The notes under the pieces are model-generated. The model did not search any database, had not been told where the DNA came from, and was given only the letters and a program-made list of their open reading frames with translations. DNA of 43,318 nt from Hyphomicrobium sp. (GTDB lineage Bacteria > Pseudomonadota > Alphaproteobacteria > Rhizobiales > Hyphomicrobiaceae): contig NZ_JADZBI010000043.1 in NCBI RefSeq assembly GCF_020852195.1, forward strand, positions 1 through 43,318, written 5' to 3'. Within the stretch, counting starts at the first letter, position 1; each line of letters begins with the position of its first letter. The position numbers and the translations under genes were made by a program. Shown here one piece after another: positions 7,603 through 15,957 of the stretch.

Positions 7603-9176
7603 TCGGCGGCGGGCACCCGCGCCGAGCGGAGTTGCTCGTTGATCTGGAAGCGTCCCCAGTGATCGACGGCGGTCTTACGCTGCGCCGAACTCAGCTTGTT
7701 GATCTCGGGATCGCGATAGACGCTATCGTTAGGATGAGCCGTAGTCGAAATCTCCTCGAACACGCAGCCCTTCTCCGTCCAAAAGCGATGCCAGACCCCC
7801 GGCAGCACGGTCAGCGTGTCGCCAGGCTGGAGGACCTTGCGGCGCTCGCCGAGCTCGATGGTCAGGTCCCCCCAGAGCAGCAGGAAGGTCTCCTCCTTGA
7901 GCTTGTGGAAATGCCAGGGATGCGTTTGGCCGGGAAGCTGGACGAGGATCTTCTTGGCGTACTCGCGATTGATCACCGTGATCAGCACGGCGCCCACACG
8001 CCGGAAGTTGGCGACGCCGTAATGATGCGAGTACTCGGTGGTGAACTCGTGACTCAACGGCACACGAGCATAGGCGAGGAGCGCCTTGACCTCGTGAATG
8101 GCGCGCTTGAGGACCTTCTCGTCGCTGTTCAGCGGCACATCGAGCGCGTCGCGCGGCAGCGGCGCATCGGGCAGGATCGCAACCTCCGAGATAATCCCGG
8201 ATCTCCAATCGCCGGAGACAAGCTGTCCTGCGCGATAGGGAAACGCGAAATAGACCTGCTCGTCGGTGATCGGCACGCCTGGCTCGATCGGCACACGCGC
8301 AAAGACGCCGCGCTTGAGGTCGTCGATGGCCGTCCGCTCTACGGAAAGAGGCTCGCCGCGCTCGCGTGTGCCCAGCAGCACCCTGGCCTTCTTCCACTTG
8401 CCGATCCAGGCATCGACTTGCTCGGGCGTCGAGGAATAGGCATTGAGCTTGATGTCGTCCGTTGCGATGCCGACATGCCGCTCGAACATACCGGCGCCGA
8501 GCGCCGTCGCCACCAGCACAGGGTCGGTGTCGGCCGGGTTCTCGTGCGTCGACCAGCCGATCACCCGGCCGGGATACCGCTCGCGGAAATCAGCAATGTT
8601 GGCGAGATGGCACGCCTCGTCGGGTGTCGGATAGATTGACACGCAATGCATCAGGGCAAAATCGCAACCGCGATGGCGAAGGAAGCTCACGAGGTCGTCG
8701 ACCTCCTCCCGCGTCAGCCCGCCCGTCGACGCAATGACCGGCAGACCGCTCGCCGCAACCTTTTCCAGGAGCGGCCAGTCGCGCGCCGAGCAGCTTGCGA
8801 CCTTGATGATATCGAAGCCGAGTTCCACGATCTTGTCCACCGACGCCTCATCGAACGGCGTGCAGGTCGCAAGCAGGCCCCGCCGCCGTACAGCCGCCAC
8901 GAGCTCGCCGAACTCGGACCAATCGAGCTTCGTCGATAGAAACCGCGGCACATGCTTGTTGGTCGGCTTCGCCCGCTCGTCCTTGTGAACGAACTCGGGC
9001 AGGTCGCGGAACTGAAACTTCATGGCTGCACGCACGCCATGCTTTTCGACCATGTCAGCACATGCATCGATGATCGCCGTGCCGTGCGCCACCGAGCCCT
9101 GATGATTGTTGGCGACATCGAGTACGAAAAGATTCTCGAAGTCGAACGAGTGGAGATTTTCGTTCATTTCGATCAC
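7599..9176 (-). CDS. NeuB-family nonulosonate synthase fused to a cupin domain
   Basis: This 525-aa protein condenses phosphoenolpyruvate with a sugar if it follows its family. Residues ~12-270 are NeuB-like but divergent: VLDVANNHQGS replaces AEIGxNHNG, then AMKFQFRDL, ATCTPFDEASVDKI, FDIIKVASCS, VIASTGGLT, LMHCVSIYPTPDEACHL, GWSTHENP instead of GLSDHT, and FERHVGI. Residues ~290-340 form a SAF-like segment (VFARVPIEPGVPITDEQVYF). Residues ~400-485 are a cupin with the metal ligands HFHKLKEE...G and PGVWHRF. The GTG at 9176 overlaps the upstream stop. The cupin may bind or reshape the sugar product. It is distinct from the canonical PseI at 18994-20046, so the locus has two synthases. Confidence 0.85.
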   Translation of the reverse strand: MIEMNENLHSFDFENLFVLDVANNHQGSVAHGTAIIDACADMVEKHGVRAAMKFQFRDLPEFVHKDERAKPTNKHVPRFLSTKLDWSEFGELVAAVRRRGLLATCTPFDEASVDKIVELGFDIIKVASCSARDWPLLEKVAASGLPVIASTGGLTREEVDDLVSFLRHRGCDFALMHCVSIYPTPDEACHLANIADFRERYPGRVIGWSTHENPADTDPVLVATALGAGMFERHVGIATDDIKLNAYSSTPEQVDAWIGKWKKARVLLGTRERGEPLSVERTAIDDLKRGVFARVPIEPGVPITDEQVYFAFPYRAGQLVSGDWRSGIISEVAILPDAPLPRDALDVPLNSDEKVLKRAIHEVKALLAYARVPLSHEFTTEYSHHYGVANFRRVGAVLITVINREYAKKILVQLPGQTHPWHFHKLKEETFLLLWGDLTIELGERRKVLQPGDTLTVLPGVWHRFWTEKGCVFEEISTTAHPNDSVYRDPEINKLSSAQRKTAVDHWGRFQINEQLRSARVPAAE

Positions 9177-10267
9177 TCCAGCGACAGTGCTGACGGCCTC
9201 CAGCCTTTGGAATAGTCGATAACAACCCGACGACCCGTCTCTGCCGAGCGGTGGGCAGCCGCAACCACCAGCATCGTATCGAGCCCGCGGGAAAGCGCGA
9301 GGGGCGAAGCATCCGGGGCGCCGGCGAGGGCGGCATCGATGTGCGTCAGCTCCTCGATGAAATCATCGGGACGCGTCTTGCTGACCTTATGTTCGCTCGC
9401 GACTTTTCCGGGCAGCGATGCAACGACGGCATCGACACCCGGCTCGCACCCGCACCACCATTCCACATGGCCATCGCTGCCCTGTGCGCGAGCCCATTTC
9501 CGCGGTGGCTGCGTAACAACGTCCTGCACGCAGCGCCCCACGAGTCCCTTCTCGGTCTTGAGATTCATGAGGCACAATCGATCGTAGTCAACCCTGCCGT
9601 CACGCACGAAGTCGAGGCTCGCCTGCACTTCCACAACTCTTCCCGCGCCGGCCGAATGGGCGAAATGCTGCCACAGGTTCGCCGCGTGTGAATGCTCGCC
9701 CGACGCCCCGCCTCCGCGCTGCCAGAAACCAAGATAGCTCTCCCAAGGGCCTGCGAGCCAGGGATGCGCGGCGAATATGCCACCCCAATACTCCCGGAAC
9801 TCGACGTCGAGCGTTTGCAGTGCGCCGAGCTTCTGGCCCGAAAGATAGTCCGACACCAAACGCGTGGCCTTGCCCACCACGTGGTCGTAGCCGACGAAGA
9901 CGGCCACACCGGCGGCCTTTGCCTCGTCGGCGAGCTCCTGCGCACCTTTGAGGCTCGGACCGCAAAGCGGCTTCTCGACCAGGATCGCACGCGGCTTTTC
10001 CGCGATTGCCGCACGCGCGAGCGCCATATGGCTGTCGGGCGGCGTCCCGATAAAGATCAGATCGTAGCCACCCTTGGGCGCCTTGTCCGATGCAAACGTC
10101 TGGATCTCCAGATCCCATGCGCCGTAGCGGCCAGGATAGATCGACGACCGTGTCCGCTCCAATGCAGCCGGATCGTTGTCGACCAGATCCACCGACCAGC
10201 CGAGCCTGCGCGAGGCATTCGAAAGATGATTGCCAATCGAGCCGGCACCAAGGATCTTGACTTTCAT
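9173..10267 (-). CDS. Gfo/Idh/MocA-family sugar oxidoreductase
   Basis: This NAD(P)-dependent dehydrogenase has 364 aa from the ATG at 10267. It begins MKVKILGAGSIGNHLS, a Rossmann GxGxxG, followed by VDLVDNDPAALE, DLIFIGTPPDSHMALA and the family's catalytic ILVEKPLCGP (EKP). The C-terminal domain includes EYWGGIFAAHPW, GGGASGEHSHAANLW and DDFIEELTHIDAAL. An ORF extends to 10399, but the protein-like part starts at 10267, after a 70-base gap that has no strong Shine-Dalgarno site. The gene overlaps the NeuB-cupin start, so it may oxidise or reduce the hexose precursor of that synthase; the substrate is not established. Confidence 0.85.
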   Translation of the reverse strand: MKVKILGAGSIGNHLSNASRRLGWSVDLVDNDPAALERTRSSIYPGRYGAWDLEIQTFASDKAPKGGYDLIFIGTPPDSHMALARAAIAEKPRAILVEKPLCGPSLKGAQELADEAKAAGVAVFVGYDHVVGKATRLVSDYLSGQKLGALQTLDVEFREYWGGIFAAHPWLAGPWESYLGFWQRGGGASGEHSHAANLWQHFAHSAGAGRVVEVQASLDFVRDGRVDYDRLCLMNLKTEKGLVGRCVQDVVTQPPRKWARAQGSDGHVEWWCGCEPGVDAVVASLPGKVASEHKVSKTRPDDFIEELTHIDAALAGAPDASPLALSRGLDTMLVVAAAHRSAETGRRVVIDYSKGWRPSALSLE

Positions 10268-10337
10268 GATGGAAACTTTCGTCAATTTTTTAATGTTGCA
10301 AATCGAGCCGGCCGCTCTTCCACGAGCGTCCGGCGGT

Positions 10338-11057
10338 CTATTTTTTTGAGATGTCGCAGATCCACTGCTCGTTTGCCCCCTGCAACGCGCGACCGACAAG
10401 GTCCATCGGATTCTCTCTTGGCCGTCCCCTCAACAATTCGAGAGGAGACGGTGACAAGATGTCACCACCGCGTTGCTGCTCGAGACGCCTGAATTCGGAT
10501 GCCAAGACCGATGTGAGAAAGACGGAGTACGAAATCCCATCCCTCCTCCCTGCGTGCTGCCTGATACCATCAATTCTGAACCCTATCAGCGAAAGCGTGT
10601 TTACCCATTTCCACAAGCCCTCGTGTTGCCCCGCGTAAAGCATATCGAGATTAAGGCGTGAGAACGCGTGTTTCATCAACACGGCCATCGCCTCAATCGC
10701 TCCGGTTTTTCCGGCCGCCCTGCCCGGCGCCATTACAATTCCTATTTCTGCCGCCCGACTTATCAGATCGATATTTTTCAGGCTAATGACTCCAATGTGC
10801 TCATCGCTTTGAATGTCGACGATAGCTAGCAGCAACGTGGAGGCATTGGACATCGCGGCCCTGACATATTCCGCCTGCATCTCCATGGTCACCGGAAAAA
10901 CGCCGTGTGAAATATATTTCGTGTTTATCTGATCGTTGAACCATTCATGCCAACGGCCACCAACTACGTCCCTCTCTATTGAAGGCGACCTGAGATAAAT
11001 CGACCTTCCTACGAGGAAATGGCCGGCACTGGCACGCGTATGATTTTCGTCGCTCAT
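10338..11057 (-). CDS. GNAT-family N-acyltransferase
   Basis: This 239-aa protein is an Acetyltransf_3-type GNAT: RSIYLRSPSIERD at the start, HEWFNDQINTKYISHGVFP, then IGVISLKNIDLISRAAEIGI and APGRAAGKTGAIEAMAVLMK (acetyl-CoA loop region), AFSRLNLDMLYAG and NTLSLIGFRIDG. About 70 residues after the GNAT core have no recognised domain. It resembles sugar-amine acetyltransferases such as PseH and may acylate the amino group of the second nonulosonate precursor; a PseH-like protein is encoded separately at 25913-26479. The DNA here is visibly more AT-rich than its neighbours. The ATG at 11057 overlaps the ABC transporter stop (ATGA) and is preferred to the GTG at 11063. Confidence 0.78.
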   Translation of the reverse strand: MSDENHTRASAGHFLVGRSIYLRSPSIERDVVGGRWHEWFNDQINTKYISHGVFPVTMEMQAEYVRAAMSNASTLLLAIVDIQSDEHIGVISLKNIDLISRAAEIGIVMAPGRAAGKTGAIEAMAVLMKHAFSRLNLDMLYAGQHEGLWKWVNTLSLIGFRIDGIRQHAGRRDGISYSVFLTSVLASEFRRLEQQRGGDILSPSPLELLRGRPRENPMDLVGRALQGANEQWICDISKK

Positions 11058-12949
11058 TCCCACTTCCCAGAAACAGGCAAAAGGTTTTGCGCCGAGATGA
11101 ATCTTTTATACTCAGAAACTTCAGAGGCCAGCTCGGAATGCATTCCGCGAGCGACGATCCGGCCCTCGCGCAGCAGGACGATCTGATCGCAATGCATGAT
11201 GGTCGAGAGGCGGTGTGCAATGGCGATGATGGTCACCTTGCCCTTCAAGGAGTCGATGGCGTCGGCGACCTCCCGCTCGGTCAGGCTGTCGAGCGCGCTC
11301 GTCGCCTCATCGAGCACCATGAGATCGGCGTTCTGATAGATGGCACGCGCGATGGCCACGCGCTGACGCTGGCCTCCCGAAAGACGGGTGCCACGATCGC
11401 CAATCGGCGTATTCTCTTTTCTCTCCAGCCGTGCCACGACATCGGTCAGTCCGGCCGCCGCGATGGCCTCCCCGAGCTTGACGTCATGGGCCGTGCCTAG
11501 CGGCCGCAGGGCGATGTTCTCGGCAAGGCTCATATCGAAAATGAGCGGCGATTGCGCCACGTAGGACACGCGCCGGCGCCATTCCGCGAGCAGGTCCTCG
11601 TCTGACAGCGGGTAGTCGTCGACCAACACCGTCCCCTGCGTCGGCAGCAGCAGGCCGGCTACAATATCGACTAGGGTGCTTTTGCCGGCTCCGGAAGCGC
11701 CGACGATGCCGTAGCTTTTTCCACGCTCGATGGTGAGATCAATTCCATCGATCGCGGCTGCAGCGCTGCCTCCGCCATATGCATAGTGCACGTCGCGCAG
11801 TTCGATGCGGGCCCACGGCTCGGGGATGGGAGGAACCGACCGCTCGCAGGCCGGCGGCAGCCCCCGCCTCAGCTCGTCCAGATGCGCCATTGCCGGGAGC
11901 GAGATCTGGATGCTCGAGAGCGCATTCGCCGTCTCTCCGATGACGGGGAGCAGCCGCACCGCGATCACGGCATAAAGGGTCAACATCGACGCAACCTCGA
12001 GCCTATTCACGCCGAGGAACAGCGCCAGCACCGCAATGGCGACCACAGCGCTCATACCGATGACCTCGATGCCGGCACGGGGCACCAACTGCCATTGGCG
12101 CGCATCCGCATCCGAAAAGGCGTACACTGCGTAGTTGCGGTGGAACTCCGCCTTCAGGACATCGCCGGCTCTCGACATCCGCACATCGCGCCCGCCGGAG
12201 ATGGCCTCGGTGGCCGCGACGCCGGCAATCATACTATTATGGCGCTTACGCTCGCTGGCGAGCGCGATCCTGGGGCGCGAGAGACGGAGGAAACCGACGC
12301 CAATCACCATGGTCACCGCGATGACGGCCAGCGCTCCGACCGGCGTGAGCGGTATCAGCAACGCCAGCGCGGTCAGCATCATCAGGCCGTTGTTGGCAAG
12401 GCTCAGCGCCTGACGGATCACGCCGCGCACCAGCTCGGTGACATGAGTCATCACCGAGTCACGCAGCATCGACGCGTTCTGCCGGAGGTACCATCCCAGC
12501 GGGGCATCGACGATGCTCTTGAGAAGGTCGGACGCGATACGCGTCTCCAAGGCTGCGCAGAAGCGGCCGGTAAGACGCGTATGAAAGAGCGTGAAGATGT
12601 TTTTCGCCACGATCAGGGCAACAATGACCAGCCCGGTGAGCACGATGGCATCGAACTCGGAGGTTACGCCGAGCCGATAAAATGTGTCGCCGATTAGCGT
12701 CCCACGGGCCAGTGGGTCCGGCTTCACAAGGAGTTGGAAGAACGGCAGGACGCTCGCGAGCCCGACCAAGGCGAGAACCGCATTGACGAACGTGGAGACC
12801 ACCACGCCCACCGCCCGGCGTCGCTCGCGCTCGTTCAAGTAGCCGAAGGCCTGGGCTATCCCCGCGACCACGCCGAGCTTGTTCGACCGTATGCGGACGT
12901 GGCGGCGTTCGATCTGTGCCTTCTTTCCGGTCGTCGCGCGGTTGCCCAT
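11054..12949 (-). CDS. ABC transporter, fused permease and ATPase (MsbA/PglK-like flippase)
   Basis: This 631-aa half-transporter has an N-terminal membrane domain (about residues 45-345, with hydrophobic stretches such as VVVSTFVNAVLALVGLASVL, IVLTGLVIVALIVAK and VIGMSAVVAIAVLALFLGV) and a C-terminal nucleotide-binding domain: Walker A GASGAGKST near residue 420, Q-loop SYVAQSPLIF, signature LSGGQRQRVA, Walker B LMVLDEATSAL and the H-loop IAHRLST. It probably works as a dimer in the inner membrane and flips a lipid-linked oligosaccharide, as PglK does. It is the only exporter in the window; I see no Wzx/Wzy. It starts at an ATG 7 bases after a small upstream ORF. Confidence 0.9.
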   Translation of the reverse strand: MGNRATTGKKAQIERRHVRIRSNKLGVVAGIAQAFGYLNERERRRAVGVVVSTFVNAVLALVGLASVLPFFQLLVKPDPLARGTLIGDTFYRLGVTSEFDAIVLTGLVIVALIVAKNIFTLFHTRLTGRFCAALETRIASDLLKSIVDAPLGWYLRQNASMLRDSVMTHVTELVRGVIRQALSLANNGLMMLTALALLIPLTPVGALAVIAVTMVIGVGFLRLSRPRIALASERKRHNSMIAGVAATEAISGGRDVRMSRAGDVLKAEFHRNYAVYAFSDADARQWQLVPRAGIEVIGMSAVVAIAVLALFLGVNRLEVASMLTLYAVIAVRLLPVIGETANALSSIQISLPAMAHLDELRRGLPPACERSVPPIPEPWARIELRDVHYAYGGGSAAAAIDGIDLTIERGKSYGIVGASGAGKSTLVDIVAGLLLPTQGTVLVDDYPLSDEDLLAEWRRRVSYVAQSPLIFDMSLAENIALRPLGTAHDVKLGEAIAAAGLTDVVARLERKENTPIGDRGTRLSGGQRQRVAIARAIYQNADLMVLDEATSALDSLTEREVADAIDSLKGKVTIIAIAHRLSTIMHCDQIVLLREGRIVARGMHSELASEVSEYKRFISAQNLLPVSGKWE

Positions 12950-12955
12950 GATCAG

Positions 12956-13174
12956 CTATATGGCTCGTGGCTGGGCGCGTTGAACGCCGAATCGTTCACA
13001 CTCAAGCATCTTGTAGATGTGGTAATATCGGTGCCCGGAGTCATACCAGCGCGATAGTGTCGATCTCCCCTCGAGTTCGTTGCTTGCGCAAAATGCCCAG
13101 CGACAAGCGCTCAGCAACTGGTTGCCAATCCAGAGCCGCGCCGGAAAAACTATGTATCGGGCCAAGTCAACCAA
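12956..13174 (-). CDS. Small unrecognised ORF between two operon genes (uncertain)
   Basis: A 72-codon frame with a TTG start overlaps the last eight bases of the upstream polysaccharide gene and ends six bases before the ABC transporter. It reads VDLARYIVFPARLWIGNQLL at the start and later RWYDSGHRYYHIYKMLECER, rich in aromatic and charged residues. It could be a small protein, or the true C-terminus of the upstream gene displaced by a frameshift, since it begins just as that frame stops. I recognise no family. It fills an otherwise 217-base gap in an operon with almost no gaps, which is the main reason to list it. Confidence 0.3.
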   Translation of the reverse strand: MVDLARYIVFPARLWIGNQLLSACRWAFCASNELEGRSTLSRWYDSGHRYYHIYKMLECERFGVQRAQPRAI

Positions 13175-14840
13175 CGTCCCGCAAAACTTGCCAAGTGTGG
13201 AAGTGCGCCGCTCCGCAGTTCCACCATTGCGCTACGGCAGCAATCTCGGAATGAACAAAGGCCACCTGCTTGGAGACCATGTCGTCCACCAAGCCGTGCA
13301 GTCTGTCCTGCTCGCTGTCGTCTCCCATCGGCACGTTTGTCTCCGAAGAGGGACAGAAATACATTCCCGCAAAGATGGCGGCGAGCTCCGTCGTCCGCTG
13401 GTTGGCCATCGTGAGCCAGGTAGGGTCGAGCAGAGCCGCAACGTAAGCCTCGCGGCTGGTGCAGTGATGCGCAAAGCCAACATCATGATACCAGCCACGA
13501 TCCGCCAGAAGAACCGGCTTCCCAGCGGCCGCATACTCGATGCCCGCTGTTCCGTGCACCGTAACAAGCCCGTCGACCGCGGTCTGCACGTGTGCTCCGT
13601 TCCACTCGATGGGACAAAGTCGGATGTGCTCCATTGGAGCTTCCGCCATAAGGTCGGCGAGGGTGATACCCCCATACCAGCGATCGCACGGATGAGCACG
13701 GAAAAGCCAGTTGCAGCCCGTTTGGCTCTTGACTGCTTCCAGTGTCACCTCCAGCCAGTCGAGAAAATCCGAGAAATTTCTCATGCCCACGCCATGTGGG
13801 TAGTCAAACCAATTCGACGCATAGACCGCAACGATCGGCTTGCTCTCGTCCCAGCCAAACTCTTGGCAGATCGAGCCTCGACTAGGCCCGTTTCCAATGT
13901 TGGCACCGAAAGCATAGCGCGCACCAATATCGTCGGTTGCTCCCGACATGCGCCGACCAAGGTATGCGAGACCGCGGTCCGCGAGACGTTGACGAATCTC
14001 GGCATCGAGCGCGTCTATTTGCTGAGAATCTGGGCGATCGACGGTTTCGAAGAAGTCCTCCGGACGGCTCAGTTTGCAGTACCGGAGCAATCCATAATTT
14101 CCGAACGCGACAATGACTGGGATGTTGCGGCGGAGAGCGCACCACGCGATGGAGCCATAGCGAAACTCGATCGCATGGCTGAGCACCACAAGCTCCGGCC
14201 TTACTTTGTCCAACAACGCTTCTGCCGCCGCAATGCTTCCAAGCGCTTCGGCGATGTGATCGAGCAGTAAGGGATGCGCCAGGTCGACTCGCGCAGCACG
14301 TTGCCGCTTGATGATCCCATCATAGAGAATGCTTGGCGGCAGGTCGGACGGCAACCGCCACGCGAGAATGTCAGCCGGCCGTTGGGCGGTCCTGAGCAGC
14401 ATCGCCGCGCTCTCGCGCAGCTTTTCCTCTTGCCCGACCAGCGTTTGGAAATCCTCGCATCGGGATACTCCAAGTGCTTTTAGAGTCGTCAATACAACGC
14501 GCCGCTTGTGGGGACCGATCACGGCAGTCTCCGCTCCGGGGGCGATACCCAAGGCGGATCGGAGGATTGAATATCGATACCAATAGTTGGCGTTGTCCCA
14601 ACTGGCATCGACAAGGACGCTCTTGAAGCCAGACGCCGACCCGGCTCGTGGCAGGGCAGAAAGCCTTTCCGCAAAGGCGGCGCGCTGGCGAAGCATCCTC
14701 GCGTTGTGCCGAAACCGATACGGCAACAGCGACCGCGCACCATCAAGCGCGCCTCGCGCAAATAACATCGCTCGCGCACCGAAGGTCCGCAAGATCTTCG
14801 AACGCCGTGCGGAGGCACCGTCGACGGAATCGAGCTCCAT
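13167..14840 (-). CDS. Capsule-type polysaccharide transferase, GT-B-like
   Basis: This protein has 557 aa from the ATG at 14840, which lies just after the stop of the upstream gene; the frame is open to 14888. Its C-terminal half is like capsule polysaccharide (KpsC/KpsS/LipB-type) and related transferases: SKPIVAVYASNWFDYPHG, NWLFRAHPCDRWYGG, AVDGLVTVHGTAGIEYAAAGKP and VLLADRGWYHD. The N-terminal half contains SVLVDASWDNANYWYRYSIL and VRPELVVLSHAIEFRYGSIA. It probably transfers a nucleotide-activated sugar, possibly a CMP-linked one, in the cytoplasm. This is inferred from the fold and the neighbouring nonulosonate genes. A further small ORF follows immediately. Confidence 0.72.
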   Translation of the reverse strand: MELDSVDGASARRSKILRTFGARAMLFARGALDGARSLLPYRFRHNARMLRQRAAFAERLSALPRAGSASGFKSVLVDASWDNANYWYRYSILRSALGIAPGAETAVIGPHKRRVVLTTLKALGVSRCEDFQTLVGQEEKLRESAAMLLRTAQRPADILAWRLPSDLPPSILYDGIIKRQRAARVDLAHPLLLDHIAEALGSIAAAEALLDKVRPELVVLSHAIEFRYGSIAWCALRRNIPVIVAFGNYGLLRYCKLSRPEDFFETVDRPDSQQIDALDAEIRQRLADRGLAYLGRRMSGATDDIGARYAFGANIGNGPSRGSICQEFGWDESKPIVAVYASNWFDYPHGVGMRNFSDFLDWLEVTLEAVKSQTGCNWLFRAHPCDRWYGGITLADLMAEAPMEHIRLCPIEWNGAHVQTAVDGLVTVHGTAGIEYAAAGKPVLLADRGWYHDVGFAHHCTSREAYVAALLDPTWLTMANQRTTELAAIFAGMYFCPSSETNVPMGDDSEQDRLHGLVDDMVSKQVAFVHSEIAAVAQWWNCGAAHFHTWQVLRDVG

Positions 14841-14841
14841 T

Positions 14842-15957
14842 CTACGGCGCAGCATGGCTGGCAACCACCTGTTCGATGTGACGAGCAATAGCCTCGACCG
14901 CGAGCGGGCCGTCCAAGTGTAGCGCTGGTTTCGGGGGCGGCCCGAAAAGAAGCCCTGGTATGACTTGGCGGAGGTCAGATCTTTCGCTTACGCACGGGAT
15001 GAGCCCGTCCGCAACGGCGGACAACCATTTCGCCTCCACCGGGCGAGGAACTATCGAGAGTGTCCTACAGCCCATAAGAGCCGACTCTTCCAAGAGCGAA
15101 GAGGTCATGCCGACAACCAAATCGGCGCTGGCACAGACAATCAAAGGATCCCCGCCCGCCGAGAAGTCCGCGATCTCGCTTTCGAGCGCCGAGAACTCGG
15201 AGCGCTCACTTTTCGGGTGCAGCCTCACAACCAAGAGAGGCTTTGGCATCAATTCAGCAAGTGCGCCAACGAGTTCCTCAAGCACGACCAGCGTCCGATA
15301 CGTGGAGCCTCCCCTGCCAAGCAAGCGAAACTCCTGTTCCCACTGCTTTGCCTCCGGGTTCATTACGTAGCCCACTTCGGTGAGGAACACGACTAGCAGG
15401 CGATCCGCAGCGAGACCGGGAAACAGCCGCTTCCGCAGTTGCTTTCGATCAAGTCTAGCGAGTTCCTTTCCCCGCTCTCGTACAGCATCATGGTGCGGGT
15501 TGCCAACGATACGCAAATGCTCACGCGGCAAGCCCAATCGAACAAACTCGTCCGCAACGGCAGAACACGCCACAAAAACGATATCTGTGACGTGCGCGAA
15601 CCTATTCGATGTCGTGCCACGGAAGCGATGCTCCACATTGGTCGACTGGTCAACGACGGAGAAACTTGGGATGTGCATTCTCTTTGCGGCGTCGACGATC
15701 TCGAACGCCCGCGTCTCGAAGTTCTCCGCCGTACCCACGACGACGGCATGAATCCTGTCCGCATGGAGACACGCGGTAATATCCTCCTCGGGAGCTATCG
15801 ACTGAACGTGAAATCCGCGCTGCCGGAGATAGAGCAGGGCCACGCCATCGGCGAGAAACGCAACTTGGTTCCCTCGCTCATGCAGATGTTGCGAGAGCGG
15901 CCCAAGCCAGTTTGCCGCACCGGGGTCCTCCGCAAAAATCACGACCTTACCTGTCAA
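14842..15957 (-). CDS. GT-B-fold glycosyltransferase/glycerophosphotransferase-like protein
   Basis: This 371-aa protein starts KVVIFAEDPGAANWLGPLSQ, which resembles the N-terminal strand of GT-B enzymes, and continues RIHAVVVGTAENFE, SFSVVDQSTNVEHRF and RLGLPREHLRIVGNPHHD. The C-terminal half has LLVVRLHPKSERSEF, DPLIVCASADLVVGMTSSLL and EESALMGCRTLSIV, like the donor-binding half of CDP-glycerol transferases or UDP-GlcNAc epimerases. The start is a TTG at 15957 that overlaps the upstream TGA (TTGA); a GTG at 15945 is an alternative. It sits directly upstream of another capsule-type transferase, so the two may act in succession. Function beyond glycan transfer is not clear. Confidence 0.68.
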   Translation of the reverse strand: MTGKVVIFAEDPGAANWLGPLSQHLHERGNQVAFLADGVALLYLRQRGFHVQSIAPEEDITACLHADRIHAVVVGTAENFETRAFEIVDAAKRMHIPSFSVVDQSTNVEHRFRGTTSNRFAHVTDIVFVACSAVADEFVRLGLPREHLRIVGNPHHDAVRERGKELARLDRKQLRKRLFPGLAADRLLVVFLTEVGYVMNPEAKQWEQEFRLLGRGGSTYRTLVVLEELVGALAELMPKPLLVVRLHPKSERSEFSALESEIADFSAGGDPLIVCASADLVVGMTSSLLEESALMGCRTLSIVPRPVEAKWLSAVADGLIPCVSERSDLRQVIPGLLFGPPPKPALHLDGPLAVEAIARHIEQVVASHAAP

